A stretch of DNA of 64,000 nucleotides, taken from JABGQS01 sp963674545. GTDB taxonomy: Bacteria > Bacillota > Clostridia > Christensenellales > SZUA-584. The stretch is taken from the NCBI GenBank assembly GCA_963674545.2, contig CAXXFB010000001.1, forward strand, positions 1,116,001 through 1,180,000, written 5' to 3'. The position numbers and the translations under genes are program-made. Below the pieces are notes generated by a model, which saw only the letters and a list, made by a program, of their open reading frames with translations, was not told the DNA's origin and ran no database searches. Positions 1-9,271 of this stretch are shown here, in pieces. The first letter of the stretch is position 1; every line of letters starts with the position of its first letter.

Positions 1-11
1 CTATTATTCAT
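1..11 (-). CDS. Start of a gene running off the window (partial)
   Basis: An ATG on the minus strand at 11-9 is preceded by a good ribosome site (AAGGAGTG, about 19-27) with 7 or so bases between. It lies downstream of the importer ATPase gene and reads in the same direction, so another gene of the sugar operon probably begins here. Only three codons are visible (Met-Asn-Asn), so the product cannot be named. Confidence 0.4.
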
Positions 12-136
12 AAAATCACTCCTTTTCATATTTTTTTCTGAATAATGTCGATTATTAAACAAATAAATACTTATAAGCATTTACAAAAACCATTTTGTAA
101 AATCATTTATTTGTTGTTAAATCCACTTTTCAAATA

Positions 137-1246
137 TCACGCTTTTTTATAATCAATCAGAGTTTTCTCTGTTTTTGTATCGAAAACATAAAGATTTTCA
201 GTATCAAAACACAGTGATATCTTTTCTCCTGCCTGGATATTATACGTAGCCGGCAACCTTACGTTTATTTTCTCCTGTGTATTATTGGGAACGGTAATCA
301 AAAAAACATCAGAGCCTGTCTGTTCGTATAAATCCACTTCCATATCTATCGAATTGTCTCCCTTTGGAATTATATGTTCCGGTCGTATCCCAAATAGCAC
401 TTCTCCTCCAAAAGCATCTTTGTCAATCATCTTTGCCCTGCTTTCAGATATAACGATTTCTATATTCCACATACAAGCTACCGCCTTGTCTCCCCGCCGT
501 TCCAGCCTGCCGCTCCAAACGTTCATCTGCGGGCTTCCGATAAACTGCGCGACAAATCGATTTTCAGGCTTATTGTATAGATTTGTCGGCGATTCAATTT
601 GTTGTATAATCCCATCTTTCATCACAACTATATGGCTTCCCATAGTCATAGCTTCCGTTTGGTCGTGTGTAACATAAATAAAAGTAGTTTTGATCTTTCT
701 GTAAAGCTTTAATATCTCAGAACGCATAACAACTCTCAACTTTGCATCCAGATTCGAGAGCGGTTCGTCCATAAGGAATACATCTGTATTGCGTACTATC
801 GCGCGTCCTAATGCAACACGCTGTTGTTGACCTCCAGATAGCGCCTTGGGTTTGCGCTTCAGATAAGGAGTAATGTCGAGCATCTCAGCCGCTTCTTCCA
901 CACGCATCTTTATCTCATTTTTTGGCATCTTGCGAAGCTTTAATCCGAACGCCATGTTATCAAATACGCTCATATGAGGATACAGAGCGTAATTCTGAAA
1001 CACCATCGCAATATCCCTGTCTTTCGGTTCCACCCCGTTAACCAGTTTATCGCCGATATAGAGTTCTCCCTCTGTTATATCTTCCAGTCCTGCAATCATG
1101 CGCAGCGTTGTAGATTTTCCGCATCCGGATGGGCCCACCAGTACTATAAAATCCCCATGTTCAACCTTCATTGAAAAATCTCTGACCGCATAATCATTTC
1201 CATTTGAATATTTTTTTGCAACGTTTTTAAATGTAATAGATGCCAT
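137..1246 (-). CDS. msmK: Sugar ABC transporter ATP-binding protein, MsmK/UgpC/MalK type
   Basis: ATPase subunit that powers a CUT1-type carbohydrate importer from the cytoplasmic face. 369 aa, the usual length. Walker A GPSGCGKST at 38-46, Q-loop in VFQNYALYP near 82-90, signature LSGGQQQR from 136, Walker B/D-loop LMDEPLSNLD near 158, and switch His in VTHDQ near 194. The C-terminal third (from about 240) is the TOBE/MalK regulatory region. It is the third gene of permease, permease, ATPase, 13 bp behind the MalG-like permease, and is probably cotranscribed. MsmK-type ATPases are often shared between several importers, so it may also serve other systems. The substrate is unknown. Confidence 0.93.
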   Translation of the reverse strand: MASITFKNVAKKYSNGNDYAVRDFSMKVEHGDFIVLVGPSGCGKSTTLRMIAGLEDITEGELYIGDKLVNGVEPKDRDIAMVFQNYALYPHMSVFDNMAFGLKLRKMPKNEIKMRVEEAAEMLDITPYLKRKPKALSGGQQQRVALGRAIVRNTDVFLMDEPLSNLDAKLRVVMRSEILKLYRKIKTTFIYVTHDQTEAMTMGSHIVVMKDGIIQQIESPTNLYNKPENRFVAQFIGSPQMNVWSGRLERRGDKAVACMWNIEIVISESRAKMIDKDAFGGEVLFGIRPEHIIPKGDNSIDMEVDLYEQTGSDVFLITVPNNTQEKINVRLPATYNIQAGEKISLCFDTENLYVFDTKTEKTLIDYKKA

Positions 1247-1259
1247 TTTACCCTCCTAT

Positions 1260-2126
1260 TTATCCCTTGACTGCCCCGCCTGTTAGCCCACTCACAAAAT
1301 ACTTCTGAACAAAGCAGAAAAATATAATCAATGGAATTAGTATTATACAAATTGCAGCGCACAGCGGACCCCAGTTTGTACCAAACTGAGCGGAAAATGA
1401 TATTAAACCTAATGGAATTGTCTTTAAATTGGAAGCTGCCAATACACATGAGGCCCATAGCAATTCGCCCCACCAAGATACAAATAATAATATTGCATTT
1501 GTAGCAATTGCAGGGAGCATCATTGGTACTGCAATTTTTGTAAAAGACTTTACCTCTGTGCATCCGTCAATACGTGCCGCTTCTAGCAATTCGTTTGGTA
1601 AAGTATTAAAGAAATTCCGGAATATATATGTAGTCATTGGTAGACCCCAGGCTATGTATGGTAATATCAAAGACAAATACTTACCAGTTATTTGCATTTT
1701 AGAAATAATTAAATACATCGGCATCAATACTGACTCCGATGGCAGCATGGTACATACAATTATCAAAAACATAATTAATTCAGCATATCTTATCTTTAAG
1801 CGCGACAAGGCATACCCCGCTAAGCCGCCAAAAATTAGTGTAAATGCCATAACAATCGACACAACAATAACGCTGTTTAGCATGTATTCGCCAATATTTG
1901 CAGTGTCCCATGCGATTAGGTAATTTCCAAATTCCCATGTTTCAGGCAAACCCCAAATATTCCTGTAGAATTCAGATGTGGACTTGAGCGATGTGATTAT
2001 GACGAAGAAAATCGGGTATGATACCAACATGCAATACATGATGATTAATATTCTGCTGACTATCCTAGGCTTCCGGTCTCCCTTCATATGCATTCGCACA
2101 TCTTTTCTTTTGCTTTTAATACTCAT
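1260..2126 (-). CDS. Carbohydrate ABC transporter permease, MalG type
   Basis: Inner-membrane permease of a CUT1 sugar importer, 288 aa. About six hydrophobic segments are visible, beginning near residue 24. The EAA loop that docks on the ATPase is present near 181-200 (ELLEAARIDGC...). The start at 2126 has GGGGAGG 4 bases upstream, and its ATG overlaps the stop of the preceding permease (ATGA), so the two are translationally coupled. An alternative inner Met at residues 12-14 lacks a better ribosome site. Its partner permease upstream is frameshifted in this sequence, so the importer works only if that lesion is a sequencing artefact or is corrected. Confidence 0.92.
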   Translation of the reverse strand: MSIKSKRKDVRMHMKGDRKPRIVSRILIIMYCMLVSYPIFFVIITSLKSTSEFYRNIWGLPETWEFGNYLIAWDTANIGEYMLNSVIVVSIVMAFTLIFGGLAGYALSRLKIRYAELIMFLIIVCTMLPSESVLMPMYLIISKMQITGKYLSLILPYIAWGLPMTTYIFRNFFNTLPNELLEAARIDGCTEVKSFTKIAVPMMLPAIATNAILLFVSWWGELLWASCVLAASNLKTIPLGLISFSAQFGTNWGPLCAAICIILIPLIIFFCFVQKYFVSGLTGGAVKG

Positions 2127-3023
2127 AAGTCCTCCCCTTTTAATACCCTTCTAACAATTAAAACAATAAGTATTACCATACCGGTCAATATCACAGCCTG
2201 TGCTGCCGCATATCCAAAGTCTCCAAATTTAAAGGCAGCTTTCATAATATTGATAGGAACCACAGATGACATTATACCCGGTCCGCCTCCTGTCATAATC
2301 TTTACGACATCATAAGATTTAAAATTAGTTGCCAACGTATAAACAACCGCAATAAGTATTGTCGGGCGTATCAACGGCAGTATAAGGCTGAAGAACTGTC
2401 GTATATAACTTGCGCCCTCTAACTTGCTGGATTCAAATATGTGCTTCGGCAACATCTTCATGCCCGCAAATGTCAATATCATGGTTAACCCGCACATCTT
2501 CCATATGCTAACAAATGCAATACACCCAAGTACCGTGTTCCTGTCTTCAAGCCATGCTCTTGTTATATCAGAAAGCCCTATCATCCGTAAAAAATTATTC
2601 AGCATACCCATTTCTGAATTGAATATGAATGTAAACAGAAGCCCTATTACAGCGGCAGGCAACATTACAGGCATAAACATGATCAACCTGTAAAAAGCTC
2701 CCTCCTTTCCTATATACCTTGAACACCAATGCCGCCAAAAAAATCCCCAAAATCACAGCTCCTGCAGTAGAAACCAGGCCTAGGTACAAGGAATGAAGAA
2801 TGCTTAACTGTGAAGTATTGTCAGTTAATGCACGGCTGTAATTATCTAATCCAATCCACGTGGAATCGCTAAAACCATTCCATTTCTGAAAGGACAATAT
2901 TCCGTTCCAAATAAACGGAGCATATAAGGCAAATGCAATTAAAGCAAGCGCCGGTAACAAAAATGCTAGCGCAAGCAATTGGCGCTTTCTATTGCGTTTT
3001 CTAATGTACACATTTAACGCCAT
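2123..3023 (-). pseudogene. Carbohydrate ABC transporter permease, MalF type, frameshifted
   Basis: Two overlapping reading frames together make one MalF-type permease. The N-terminal part (3023 down to about 2697) carries TM1 and the periplasmic loop. The C-terminal part (from about 2691 down to 2123) carries the remaining TM segments and the EAA loop near HIFESSKLEGAS. Reading through normally requires a run of four T on the coding strand where five are present (A5 at 2692-2696 on the plus strand). With one base removed the frames join as ...GGSFYRLIMFMPVML..., a normal family sequence. No other lesion is seen, so this is a very recent mutation or a homopolymer sequencing error. The promoter and regulator site lie just upstream (3103-3164). 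Confidence 0.85.
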
Positions 3024-3102
3024 TCGAACCTCCTTTAAATTGATGAAACTATTTCAGCCTCTTCTTAAACTACACTAATAAAAATATAACTAATGTATTT
3101 AT

Positions 3103-3164
3103 ATTATAAAAAAACAAAATTGCCTTTAAAATGGTGGAAACAACGAATCTATCCAAATTTCTAC
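3103..3164 (-). promoter_or_regulatory. Promoter and putative AraC-type activator site of the permease operon
   Basis: On the minus strand a TATAAT -10 (3103-3108) sits inside the 13-mer TATAATATAAATA (3096-3108). Exactly 22 bp upstream is a 34-bp block (3131-3164) starting GTAGAA and ending TTTCCACCAT. The same -10, spacing and block recur before the substrate-binding protein gene (8155-8216). Within the block two half-sites (GTAGAA.. and GTTGTT..) lie 20 bp apart, the usual geometry for AraC-family dimers, and there is no good -35. Inference: binding site of the YesN-like regulator at 3231-4040. Confidence 0.6.
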
Positions 3165-3230
3165 TATATTCTAAAAAATAATATTTAAATTGATAAGTAT
3201 ACTATATATCTGATTTGTGTTATAACTTTT

Positions 3231-4040
3231 TTATTTGGTTTTATGCTGTCTGTATTCTCCGGGAGAGCATCCAACAAGGCTCTTAAATACACTAGAAAAA
3301 TATTTATAATCTCCAAATCCTACCTTTTCTGCGATTTCATAAGTCATCAGCGTTGTGTAGTGAAGCAACCGTTTTGCATTTTCAATTCGCACTTGTGCAA
3401 GATAATTAGTGTATGTTTTGCCCGTCTTTTTTTTAAAATATGAACTGAAATAGTTGTTGGACTTTCGCACATATTCTGCGACGTCATTGATTGACATCCT
3501 TTCAGCGTAATGTATGTTAATATAATTAAAAGCAAGCAGCATAAAAGAATTAAAATTATTTTCAGATAAGCTTAGTTTTGGATCTTCTCCGAAAATTTGC
3601 TGATGTTGTTCTAATCCGTTTACCTCCTCAGTATCCTCAAAACCGCAAGCACATCTTGATCCTACTATATCACTTACGAGCATATGTATTCGTGTAATTA
3701 GTTCAGCTCTATTCACCGGCTTTAGCAAATAATCTAGAGCTCCCATTTTAATGGCGCTCTGCGCATATGAAAAATCGTCGAATCCGCTCATTATGATAAT
3801 TTTAAGCGGTGTATAACATAGCCGTCGTCCCAGTTCTAGTCCGTCTATACCGGGCATCTTTACATCCGCCAATACTATCTCTATCTTATGCTTATTGCAT
3901 AAACTGTAAGCTTCTTCACCGTCCCGTGCCGTATACACTTTATCAATCCCCAACGAATACCAATCTATGGTTGAACTTAGCCCAGTCCTGATCTGCTCCA
4001 CGTCGTCAACAATAAGCAATTGAATAATTGTCTTTTTCAT
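3231..4040 (-). CDS. Response regulator with AraC-type DNA-binding domain (YesN-like)
   Basis: Cytoplasmic transcription regulator, 269 aa. An N-terminal receiver domain (about 5-122) carries the acidic pair VDD near 11-13, phosphoacceptor Asp59 in VLADVKMPG and the conserved Lys in YLLKPVN. A C-terminal AraC/XylS double helix-turn-helix occupies about 170-266. It is much shorter than typical YesN proteins (around 500 aa), because the middle dimerisation segment is nearly absent. Its ATG overlaps the sensor kinase stop by 4 bp, so kinase and regulator are a coupled pair. The two importer promoters nearby share a putative binding block, which makes this importer the likely target. Confidence 0.9.
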   Translation of the reverse strand: MKKTIIQLLIVDDVEQIRTGLSSTIDWYSLGIDKVYTARDGEEAYSLCNKHKIEIVLADVKMPGIDGLELGRRLCYTPLKIIIMSGFDDFSYAQSAIKMGALDYLLKPVNRAELITRIHMLVSDIVGSRCACGFEDTEEVNGLEQHQQIFGEDPKLSLSENNFNSFMLLAFNYINIHYAERMSINDVAEYVRKSNNYFSSYFKKKTGKTYTNYLAQVRIENAKRLLHYTTLMTYEIAEKVGFGDYKYFSSVFKSLVGCSPGEYRQHKTK

Positions 4041-5800
4041 ATATTATTATCTCCTTGCTCAATCAAAATAGGTAAAAGTATCTGAACTGTCGTCGAAGTT
4101 CCCTTTTTGACTGAAATACTTATTCCATATCCCTCTCCGAAATCCAATACAAGCCTGTCGTGAATATTTTTAAGTGCAGAAAAACGCCCCAAGTCATTTT
4201 TGCACATAATTTGTCTTTTTATTGCTTCTGCATTTATACCCACGCCATTATCAATAACACGGCATCTTAGTTTATCATCCCATCTATCTACTATAATATT
4301 AACATATCCACCTTCAATCTTTGATTCCAAACCGTGTATAACCGCGTTTTCCACAAGCGGCTGAATAATTAGTTTGATAATTTTGCAATTAAGAAGTGTT
4401 TCATCCACATCAATATTAAAATGGATTTTGTCAGCAAACCGTAATTGCTGTATAGTTACATAAGTACGCAGACTATCTATTTCATCTGCAAGAGTAGTAT
4501 ATTTCTTACCATTGTTCAGATAGTGACGAAAAAACTTGGAGAGCGCTTCTATCTGTTCTGCAATCTCTGGCTGTTTTCTAATCAACGCCATCCAGCGTAT
4601 TGAATCCAGCGTATTAAATAAGAAATGTGGTCTGATTTGGCTTTGCAGATATTCCAATTCTATCTCGCGCTGTTTTATCTCGCTTTTATACTCTTTATCA
4701 ATCAAATTTGTTATATAATCACTCATTTTTTGCATTGATCGGTTAAGGTTGCCTATTTCATCGGTACTTTTAGAATATGTGTTAATTATAAAGTGTCCTT
4801 CACAATAGTTCTCTACATCTTTTGAAAGCTGTGAAACCGGGCGAATGATGCTACGATTCTGTACTATTAGAAACACCATCCCAAATATTAGAGTAAGCAC
4901 GATGTTAATATAGGTAATTATCTTGATTTCGCGGTCTCCTTTCATAAAGGTGATTTTTGATTCGACCATTACAAGACTCCAGTGAGGAGAATCCTGCTGG
5001 TAATAGAAAACCACTTTATCCCCCTGTTCATATCTACCCGAACCGCTGACTAATCGTGAGAAATCATCTCCATTTGAAATATTCGTGCCCAACATCGATT
5101 TATCCGTAGCCGATACTATATATCCCTTTTCATTAACCAAATACATAGTTCCGCCATTTGTATTGATTGCCGAATATAATGAACAAATATAAGCCTCATC
5201 CATCGTAATGCGTTCTATGCCTAAAATGTTCTGGTATGAGTACATATCATTAATCACGCGCAGCAGCGAAACGACATGCTCGCCTTCGATATAGTTGAAA
5301 TAGTATTGGCTCGGCGCTGATTGTTTATAAGCCGACGTCCAGTATGGTATACCTTTAAGCGCACTTACATCCTTGTCAAACTGCATATCTTCAAACCTAA
5401 CGTGTAATCCATATTGATATATGATGCCATTTTCGTTGTAAAAGCATATGGCTTTCATAAACTCTCTTGATTCTACAAGCGGTCGCAAATCGAGCCCAGT
5501 GGTAAGCCTCTGACGTTCGTTGGAATCCATTGATAGATCACTATACCCTTTCATCAGAGTCTGAATACTACTATTGCCCATTAGGCTAGTGGATACGTAT
5601 TCAACATCCTTTGTAAAACTCACAACACTCCTCTGAACTTGCTCCAATAATACAAGTCTAGATTCGCAGGACTGCTCAAAATTATGCGCGATTATATAGT
5701 CCCTAACTAGAACTGAAATAAAAATAATAGGGATAATTAGCAATGCAATGAGCGTTATGCTGAACTTATATGCTATCTTTAAATTACTTAAATTTTTCAT
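4037..5800 (-). CDS. Sensor histidine kinase, YesM type
   Basis: Membrane sensor kinase of a sugar-responsive two-component system, 587 aa. TM1 is at about 11-31, an extracellular sensor region (dCache-like in this family) spans 32-290, TM2 about 293-313, HAMP about 314-367, then the His_kinase domain with phosphoacceptor His392 in SQIRPHFLFNTLDS. The ATPase domain is near 480-580, with an N-box like QPLVENAVIHG and a G-box DNGVGI. It probably senses an extracellular sugar or the loaded binding protein and phosphorylates the adjacent YesN-like regulator. The upstream region carries the same 13-mer -10 (5836-5848) as the importer promoters but not the 34-bp block, so it is probably not regulated in the same way. 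Confidence 0.92.
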   Translation of the reverse strand: MKNLSNLKIAYKFSITLIALLIIPIIFISVLVRDYIIAHNFEQSCESRLVLLEQVQRSVVSFTKDVEYVSTSLMGNSSIQTLMKGYSDLSMDSNERQRLTTGLDLRPLVESREFMKAICFYNENGIIYQYGLHVRFEDMQFDKDVSALKGIPYWTSAYKQSAPSQYYFNYIEGEHVVSLLRVINDMYSYQNILGIERITMDEAYICSLYSAINTNGGTMYLVNEKGYIVSATDKSMLGTNISNGDDFSRLVSGSGRYEQGDKVVFYYQQDSPHWSLVMVESKITFMKGDREIKIITYINIVLTLIFGMVFLIVQNRSIIRPVSQLSKDVENYCEGHFIINTYSKSTDEIGNLNRSMQKMSDYITNLIDKEYKSEIKQREIELEYLQSQIRPHFLFNTLDSIRWMALIRKQPEIAEQIEALSKFFRHYLNNGKKYTTLADEIDSLRTYVTIQQLRFADKIHFNIDVDETLLNCKIIKLIIQPLVENAVIHGLESKIEGGYVNIIVDRWDDKLRCRVIDNGVGINAEAIKRQIMCKNDLGRFSALKNIHDRLVLDFGEGYGISISVKKGTSTTVQILLPILIEQGDNNI

Positions 5801-5981
5801 TTGTTACCATATTAGATTCCTCGAACTAAATAATATATTTATATTATATCATAAATATTCTATAAAGGTTTGCTATCCATATCACCTATAAGCCATTAAT
5901 GTTTTATAAGAATAAAGTTTGCGAAGTCGGCTCATGATTTTTAATATGTGTATCATCAAGAATTGTTTTTTAGTATGGTTT

Positions 5982-6385
5982 TCAAAGCCGTTCATAGACT
6001 TGCTCCGAAATTCGCGTGTCTTGTGTATCAAATGTTTTGACTTCGAACTAGTAATAAAACACTCGTCGCTTTTCGCTGAAGCTGTTAACTTCGCCAGAGG
6101 CCTTGACCCACATAATCAGATTGCCAATAGAAGTTGCTTCAGATGTATCTAAAACTACTTTGCGGTTTATAGCGTTGACTGTAAACTGATTCAATAGCCT
6201 GTTATTTGACCCGCCGACTACAATGTACAGCATATCAATGCTGCTACCTTTGATACGCTCAAGCTCGTCAAACGCTGCTTTGTATCACATAGCCAGCTCC
6301 CATAGACTGTCCGTGCTATCTCGCTCTTTGTCTCGGGAACACTTTGACCTGTTGCTTTACAATAGTTGTATATCGTTTTTGTGTA
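5982..6385 (-). pseudogene. Decayed C-terminal fragment of a rhamnulokinase
   Basis: Minus-strand translation from about 6385 gives NYCKATGQSVPETKSEIAR.., then after a one-base shift near 6293 AAFDELERIKG and VVGGSNNRLLNQF.. (the FGGY-kinase VGGG.N.LLNQ ATP-site motif), and finally TFDTQDTRISEQVYERL, the usual rhamnulokinase C-terminal tail. It has in-frame stops TGA (6285-6287) and TAG (about 6045-6047). The N-terminal two thirds are missing. An intact relative lies at 19352-20830. The fragment shows that a second deoxysugar kinase gene once stood beside this importer, which hints at the importer's former substrate. The rest of 6386-6685 shows no recognisable gene. Confidence 0.7.
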
Positions 6386-6686
6386 TAATAACTTCAAATC
6401 ACAACTCTTTTAATCTGCTCTTTTTATTATAGCTGTTTCCATTTCCTTATCTTTTTGCTATTTTCTATTTTACCCATCTTGTCACATCCGTTGCTTTGTT
6501 TGTAATTCAACTTCAGTGTAACTGCTCATGGCCTTGATGCGGAATTCTTTTTTAATTTAACACGGTTTGCAATTTACCAAAATACTAAAGGTTGCTATTT
6601 TGTTTCAATAATATTAATTACTAGCAATAAAAACTGTCATATATCTTACCCGAACGAAAAATTGTCGGCTAGCCATAAGATAAGGG

Positions 6687-6714
6687 GCTATAGCATTTCT
6701 GCTATAGCCCCATA
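6687..6714 (-). terminator. Hairpin terminator after the sugar-binding protein gene
   Basis: A perfect 12-bp stem, GGGGCTATAGCA / TGCTATAGCCCC, with a 4-nt loop lies 17 bp after the stop of the binding-protein gene on the minus strand. The T-tract after it is weak (TTATCTT). Confidence 0.7.
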
Positions 6715-6730
6715 ACTGCTAAATTGCCTG

Positions 6731-8053
6731 CTATTCGCTAAGTGCTTCAAGGCGAAGCTCTTCCATTGCTTGAAGCAATGAATCTATACCGCCTCCTAAA
6801 ACCAATTCCGCCAAAGTCTGATCCGCACAATATGACATCAACTCGGGTGAGATGTTCATGAAAGTATCCGATATCATATTATTACCTGTGAACTGCTCTA
6901 TTAGTGCATCTACAATCGGGTCATCGGTTGTTGTTTCGGTACTTGCAACAATTAGTCCCGAATCCGCAAAAAGTTGCTGCACAGGTAAGCTCGTATATGC
7001 TTTGAGTACTTCAACAGCAGCATCAGGGTCTTTAACGTTTGCAGGAATGAAGTAACCATCAGTACCGCCAGTTATCATTCCAGAAGTACCCATGGCAGGC
7101 CACGGTATGATCACAGCTTCAAAAGGCAAATCTGCAATTATTGTACCGACACCAGCCGCAACTTCTGCGCTTATCGCAACCTTGCCCTGTGCGAACGCAG
7201 CACGCGATTCGTCTGTGGTAAGGGTTACCGCTCCCTCACCCGGGTACATATATCCTTTGTCGTATACATCTTTGACCTTCGTCATTACATCAACAAACAA
7301 AGGGTCCAAGCAGGAAATCAAACCTTTGTTATAGTTATCAAGTACCTCTACGCCACCAACTGAACTGACTATTCCTAGTCTCCACATCCAGTTGCTTTTC
7401 TGATTGTCAGTAGGCATAGACCACGCAAATACACCAGCCGCTTTCAAATCCGCACATGTAGTTGTGAAATCATCCCATGACCAGTACGTCCCTGTCGGTA
7501 TAGCCACACCAGCCTGGTCAAACAAATCTTTGTTCGCGATTAAGCATGGGGCGTTAGCATCGGTGGGAATTCCATATATCTTGCCGTCATATTCTCCAAG
7601 AGATAACATCCCCGGCTGAATCATTTTGCGCCATGCACCGTCGTCCGCATCAAGATACGGCGTAAGGTCAAGGCACATTCCATCATCTATAAAAGTTTTG
7701 AGATACATCGGCCAGTAGCAATAAATATCACAGGGTTCTCCAGAAGCTATACCCGTACGGATAACCTGTTCCAGATTTCCCCAGTCAACCTGCAGGCTGT
7801 TGATGTTATATTTGTCCACCAATAGTTCCTGCAACTTTTCGCATGCTGACGGTCCTGCTGTGTATTCAACTATTTTACCATAAAAATCGATATCGATCTT
7901 TTCTGCATCGATCTTTTCTGCATCGATCTTTTCCGCTTCAGTCGCCGTTTCCGCAGGTGACTCCGCGGGAGTCGTTGTCGCCGATTCGCAAGCCACCAAC
8001 AACAAGCAAGCAATCATCGTGATAACGATTCCTAATACAAATTTCTTTTTCAT
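6731..8053 (-). CDS. Sugar ABC transporter substrate-binding lipoprotein
   Basis: Extracellular solute-binding protein (SBP family 1), 440 aa from the ATG at 8053, chosen because GGAGG lies 6 bases upstream. An upstream in-frame ATG at 8089 has no ribosome site. The signal peptide MKKKFVLGIV ends in lipobox LLVAC (Cys22), so the protein is lipid-anchored. A Thr/Ala/Glu-rich linker follows, containing three copies of AEKID. The mature domain has typical SBP_1 features (ANKDLFDQAG, GKVAISAEVA, ITGGTDGYFIPA). It delivers a carbohydrate to the 3023-1260 permeases. It is separated from them by the two-component genes but controlled by a matching promoter. Confidence 0.93.
   Translation of the reverse strand: MKKKFVLGIVITMIACLLLVACESATTTPAESPAETATEAEKIDAEKIDAEKIDIDFYGKIVEYTAGPSACEKLQELLVDKYNINSLQVDWGNLEQVIRTGIASGEPCDIYCYWPMYLKTFIDDGMCLDLTPYLDADDGAWRKMIQPGMLSLGEYDGKIYGIPTDANAPCLIANKDLFDQAGVAIPTGTYWSWDDFTTTCADLKAAGVFAWSMPTDNQKSNWMWRLGIVSSVGGVEVLDNYNKGLISCLDPLFVDVMTKVKDVYDKGYMYPGEGAVTLTTDESRAAFAQGKVAISAEVAAGVGTIIADLPFEAVIIPWPAMGTSGMITGGTDGYFIPANVKDPDAAVEVLKAYTSLPVQQLFADSGLIVASTETTTDDPIVDALIEQFTGNNMISDTFMNISPELMSYCADQTLAELVLGGGIDSLLQAMEELRLEALSE
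7892..7936 (-). repeat. Three tandem 15-bp units inside the lipoprotein linker
   Basis: Three in-frame copies of the coding-strand unit GCAGAAAAGATCGAT (third copy with one base change) encode AEKID three times just after the lipobox. Copy-number change would lengthen or shorten the tether without altering the frame. Confidence 0.9.
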
Positions 8054-8154
8054 TCTTATCCTCCTTTTTTGTTCAGTGATTATCCTCACTGTTAATTTAG
8101 CCAGTTAAACCAGCCATTTAAAATTCTTTATACATACATATAATATTTATTTAT

Positions 8155-8216
8155 ATTATAAAACCAATGTTATTCTTCTGAAATGGTGAAAACTACGAAA
8201 TTATAGATAATTCTAC
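8155..8216 (-). promoter_or_regulatory. Promoter and putative AraC-type activator site of the binding-protein gene
   Basis: TATAAT -10 at 8155-8160 inside the same 13-mer (8148-8160) found before the permease operon. 22 bp upstream is a 34-bp block (8183-8216) that starts GTAGAA and ends TTTTCACCAT on the minus strand, aligning without gaps to 3131-3164. The half-sites GTAGAATTA and GTAGTTTTC are 20 bp apart. This is probably bound by the YesN-like regulator. Confidence 0.6.
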
Positions 8217-8492
8217 GATTTGCATTTTGGCACTTAAAAATCTACAGTGCGTTGAAAAATGTGTAGTGGGTTATGTTACCAGATGCATAGAGAGTTTGCA
8301 CATGGTATACACCCCATTGATCTACAAGAATTAAATGAGAGTATTTTGATATTACTCCTATCTACAAACCTTCTGAGAACCACTAAGAGAAGACGACAAA
8401 GGTATTGTAACAACGGTTACTTCGTAGTATTATATAGATTGATCGAGTTATCTTCCTTGGATTTGCAAAATGATAGGCTGGAGGTTCAGCAT

Positions 8493-8972
8493 ATGTATTG
8501 TTCTAAGTGCGGAAATATCTCTGAATGCAGAACTGCAAAAGTATATTATGCTGAAATAATCAGTATGAACTCCACAACTCGCAATACACTTCTTACTACG
8601 CAAACAACTACTACAACAAGATACAGAAAACCAAGGGAATGTAATGTTTCAATTTGTACAGATTGCATCGTTAAACGGAAAAGGCGTAACATACTTCTAA
8701 CTCCTGTATATTTTCTTATCGTAATTTCGATTTTTGCAGCAATAGTTAAAGCAGATCAAACCTTGCTCTCTATCTTAAGTGGTGTTTGGCTTTTTTCCAT
8801 ATTTGTTGTCATTATTGTTCTGCTAATAAAAAAGTATAAGACAAACATATCAGAAAGCGATGTCTATATAGTAGCAAGGAATCAATTAAAAAAACAGTTG
8901 AAAAAAGCATCTAAGAAAGCAAGGTTTGAATTTTGGTCGAAATATCCCACTCATTTGAAAACAGCAAGATAA
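8493..8972 (+). CDS. Small zinc-ribbon-like membrane protein, unknown function
   Basis: 159 aa from the ATG at 8493, chosen because GGAGG lies 8 bases upstream. The open frame extends upstream to 8259 but without a ribosome site. An N-terminal Cys pair (YCSKCG) and a second pair (CTDC) about 50 residues later could bind a metal. They are separated by a Thr-rich stretch. Two hydrophobic segments follow, near residues 66-82 and 87-110, then a Lys-rich cytoplasmic tail. I do not recognise the family. It stands alone between the importer region and the orphan tRNA end. Confidence 0.6.
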   Translation: MYCSKCGNISECRTAKVYYAEIISMNSTTRNTLLTTQTTTTTRYRKPRECNVSICTDCIVKRKRRNILLTPVYFLIVISIFAAIVKADQTLLSILSGVWLFSIFVVIIVLLIKKYKTNISESDVYIVARNQLKKQLKKASKKARFEFWSKYPTHLKTAR

Positions 8973-9271
8973 TTATATTGCTGTTTTTGATAAAAATAGC
9001 TGATTTGATAGATTTGCCCAGTAGTACGCTATGTGTTTAGCTAATATCTCTGTCTAATATTTATACTCTTGACGGTCTTATTTCCCAAACTATGCTCAAT
9101 ATATTAAATATGATAAAATATAAAAATAATTTGGCACACTTTTGGCAGCATGCTTTAATTTATTTGCCAAACTCCAGATTTTAGTATGCAAAAAATAGCA
9201 TAACAATGGGCTTTTTTGCTTATGGCCGCTTGACCTTTTCAGCTATGCACTTGAATGGGGTTCAAGGGGCC

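Noticed and set aside
8259..8492. N-terminal extension of the small zinc-ribbon membrane protein
   Set aside because: No ribosome site at 8259, and the strong GGAGG before 8493 marks the start; the extension has no recognisable motif.
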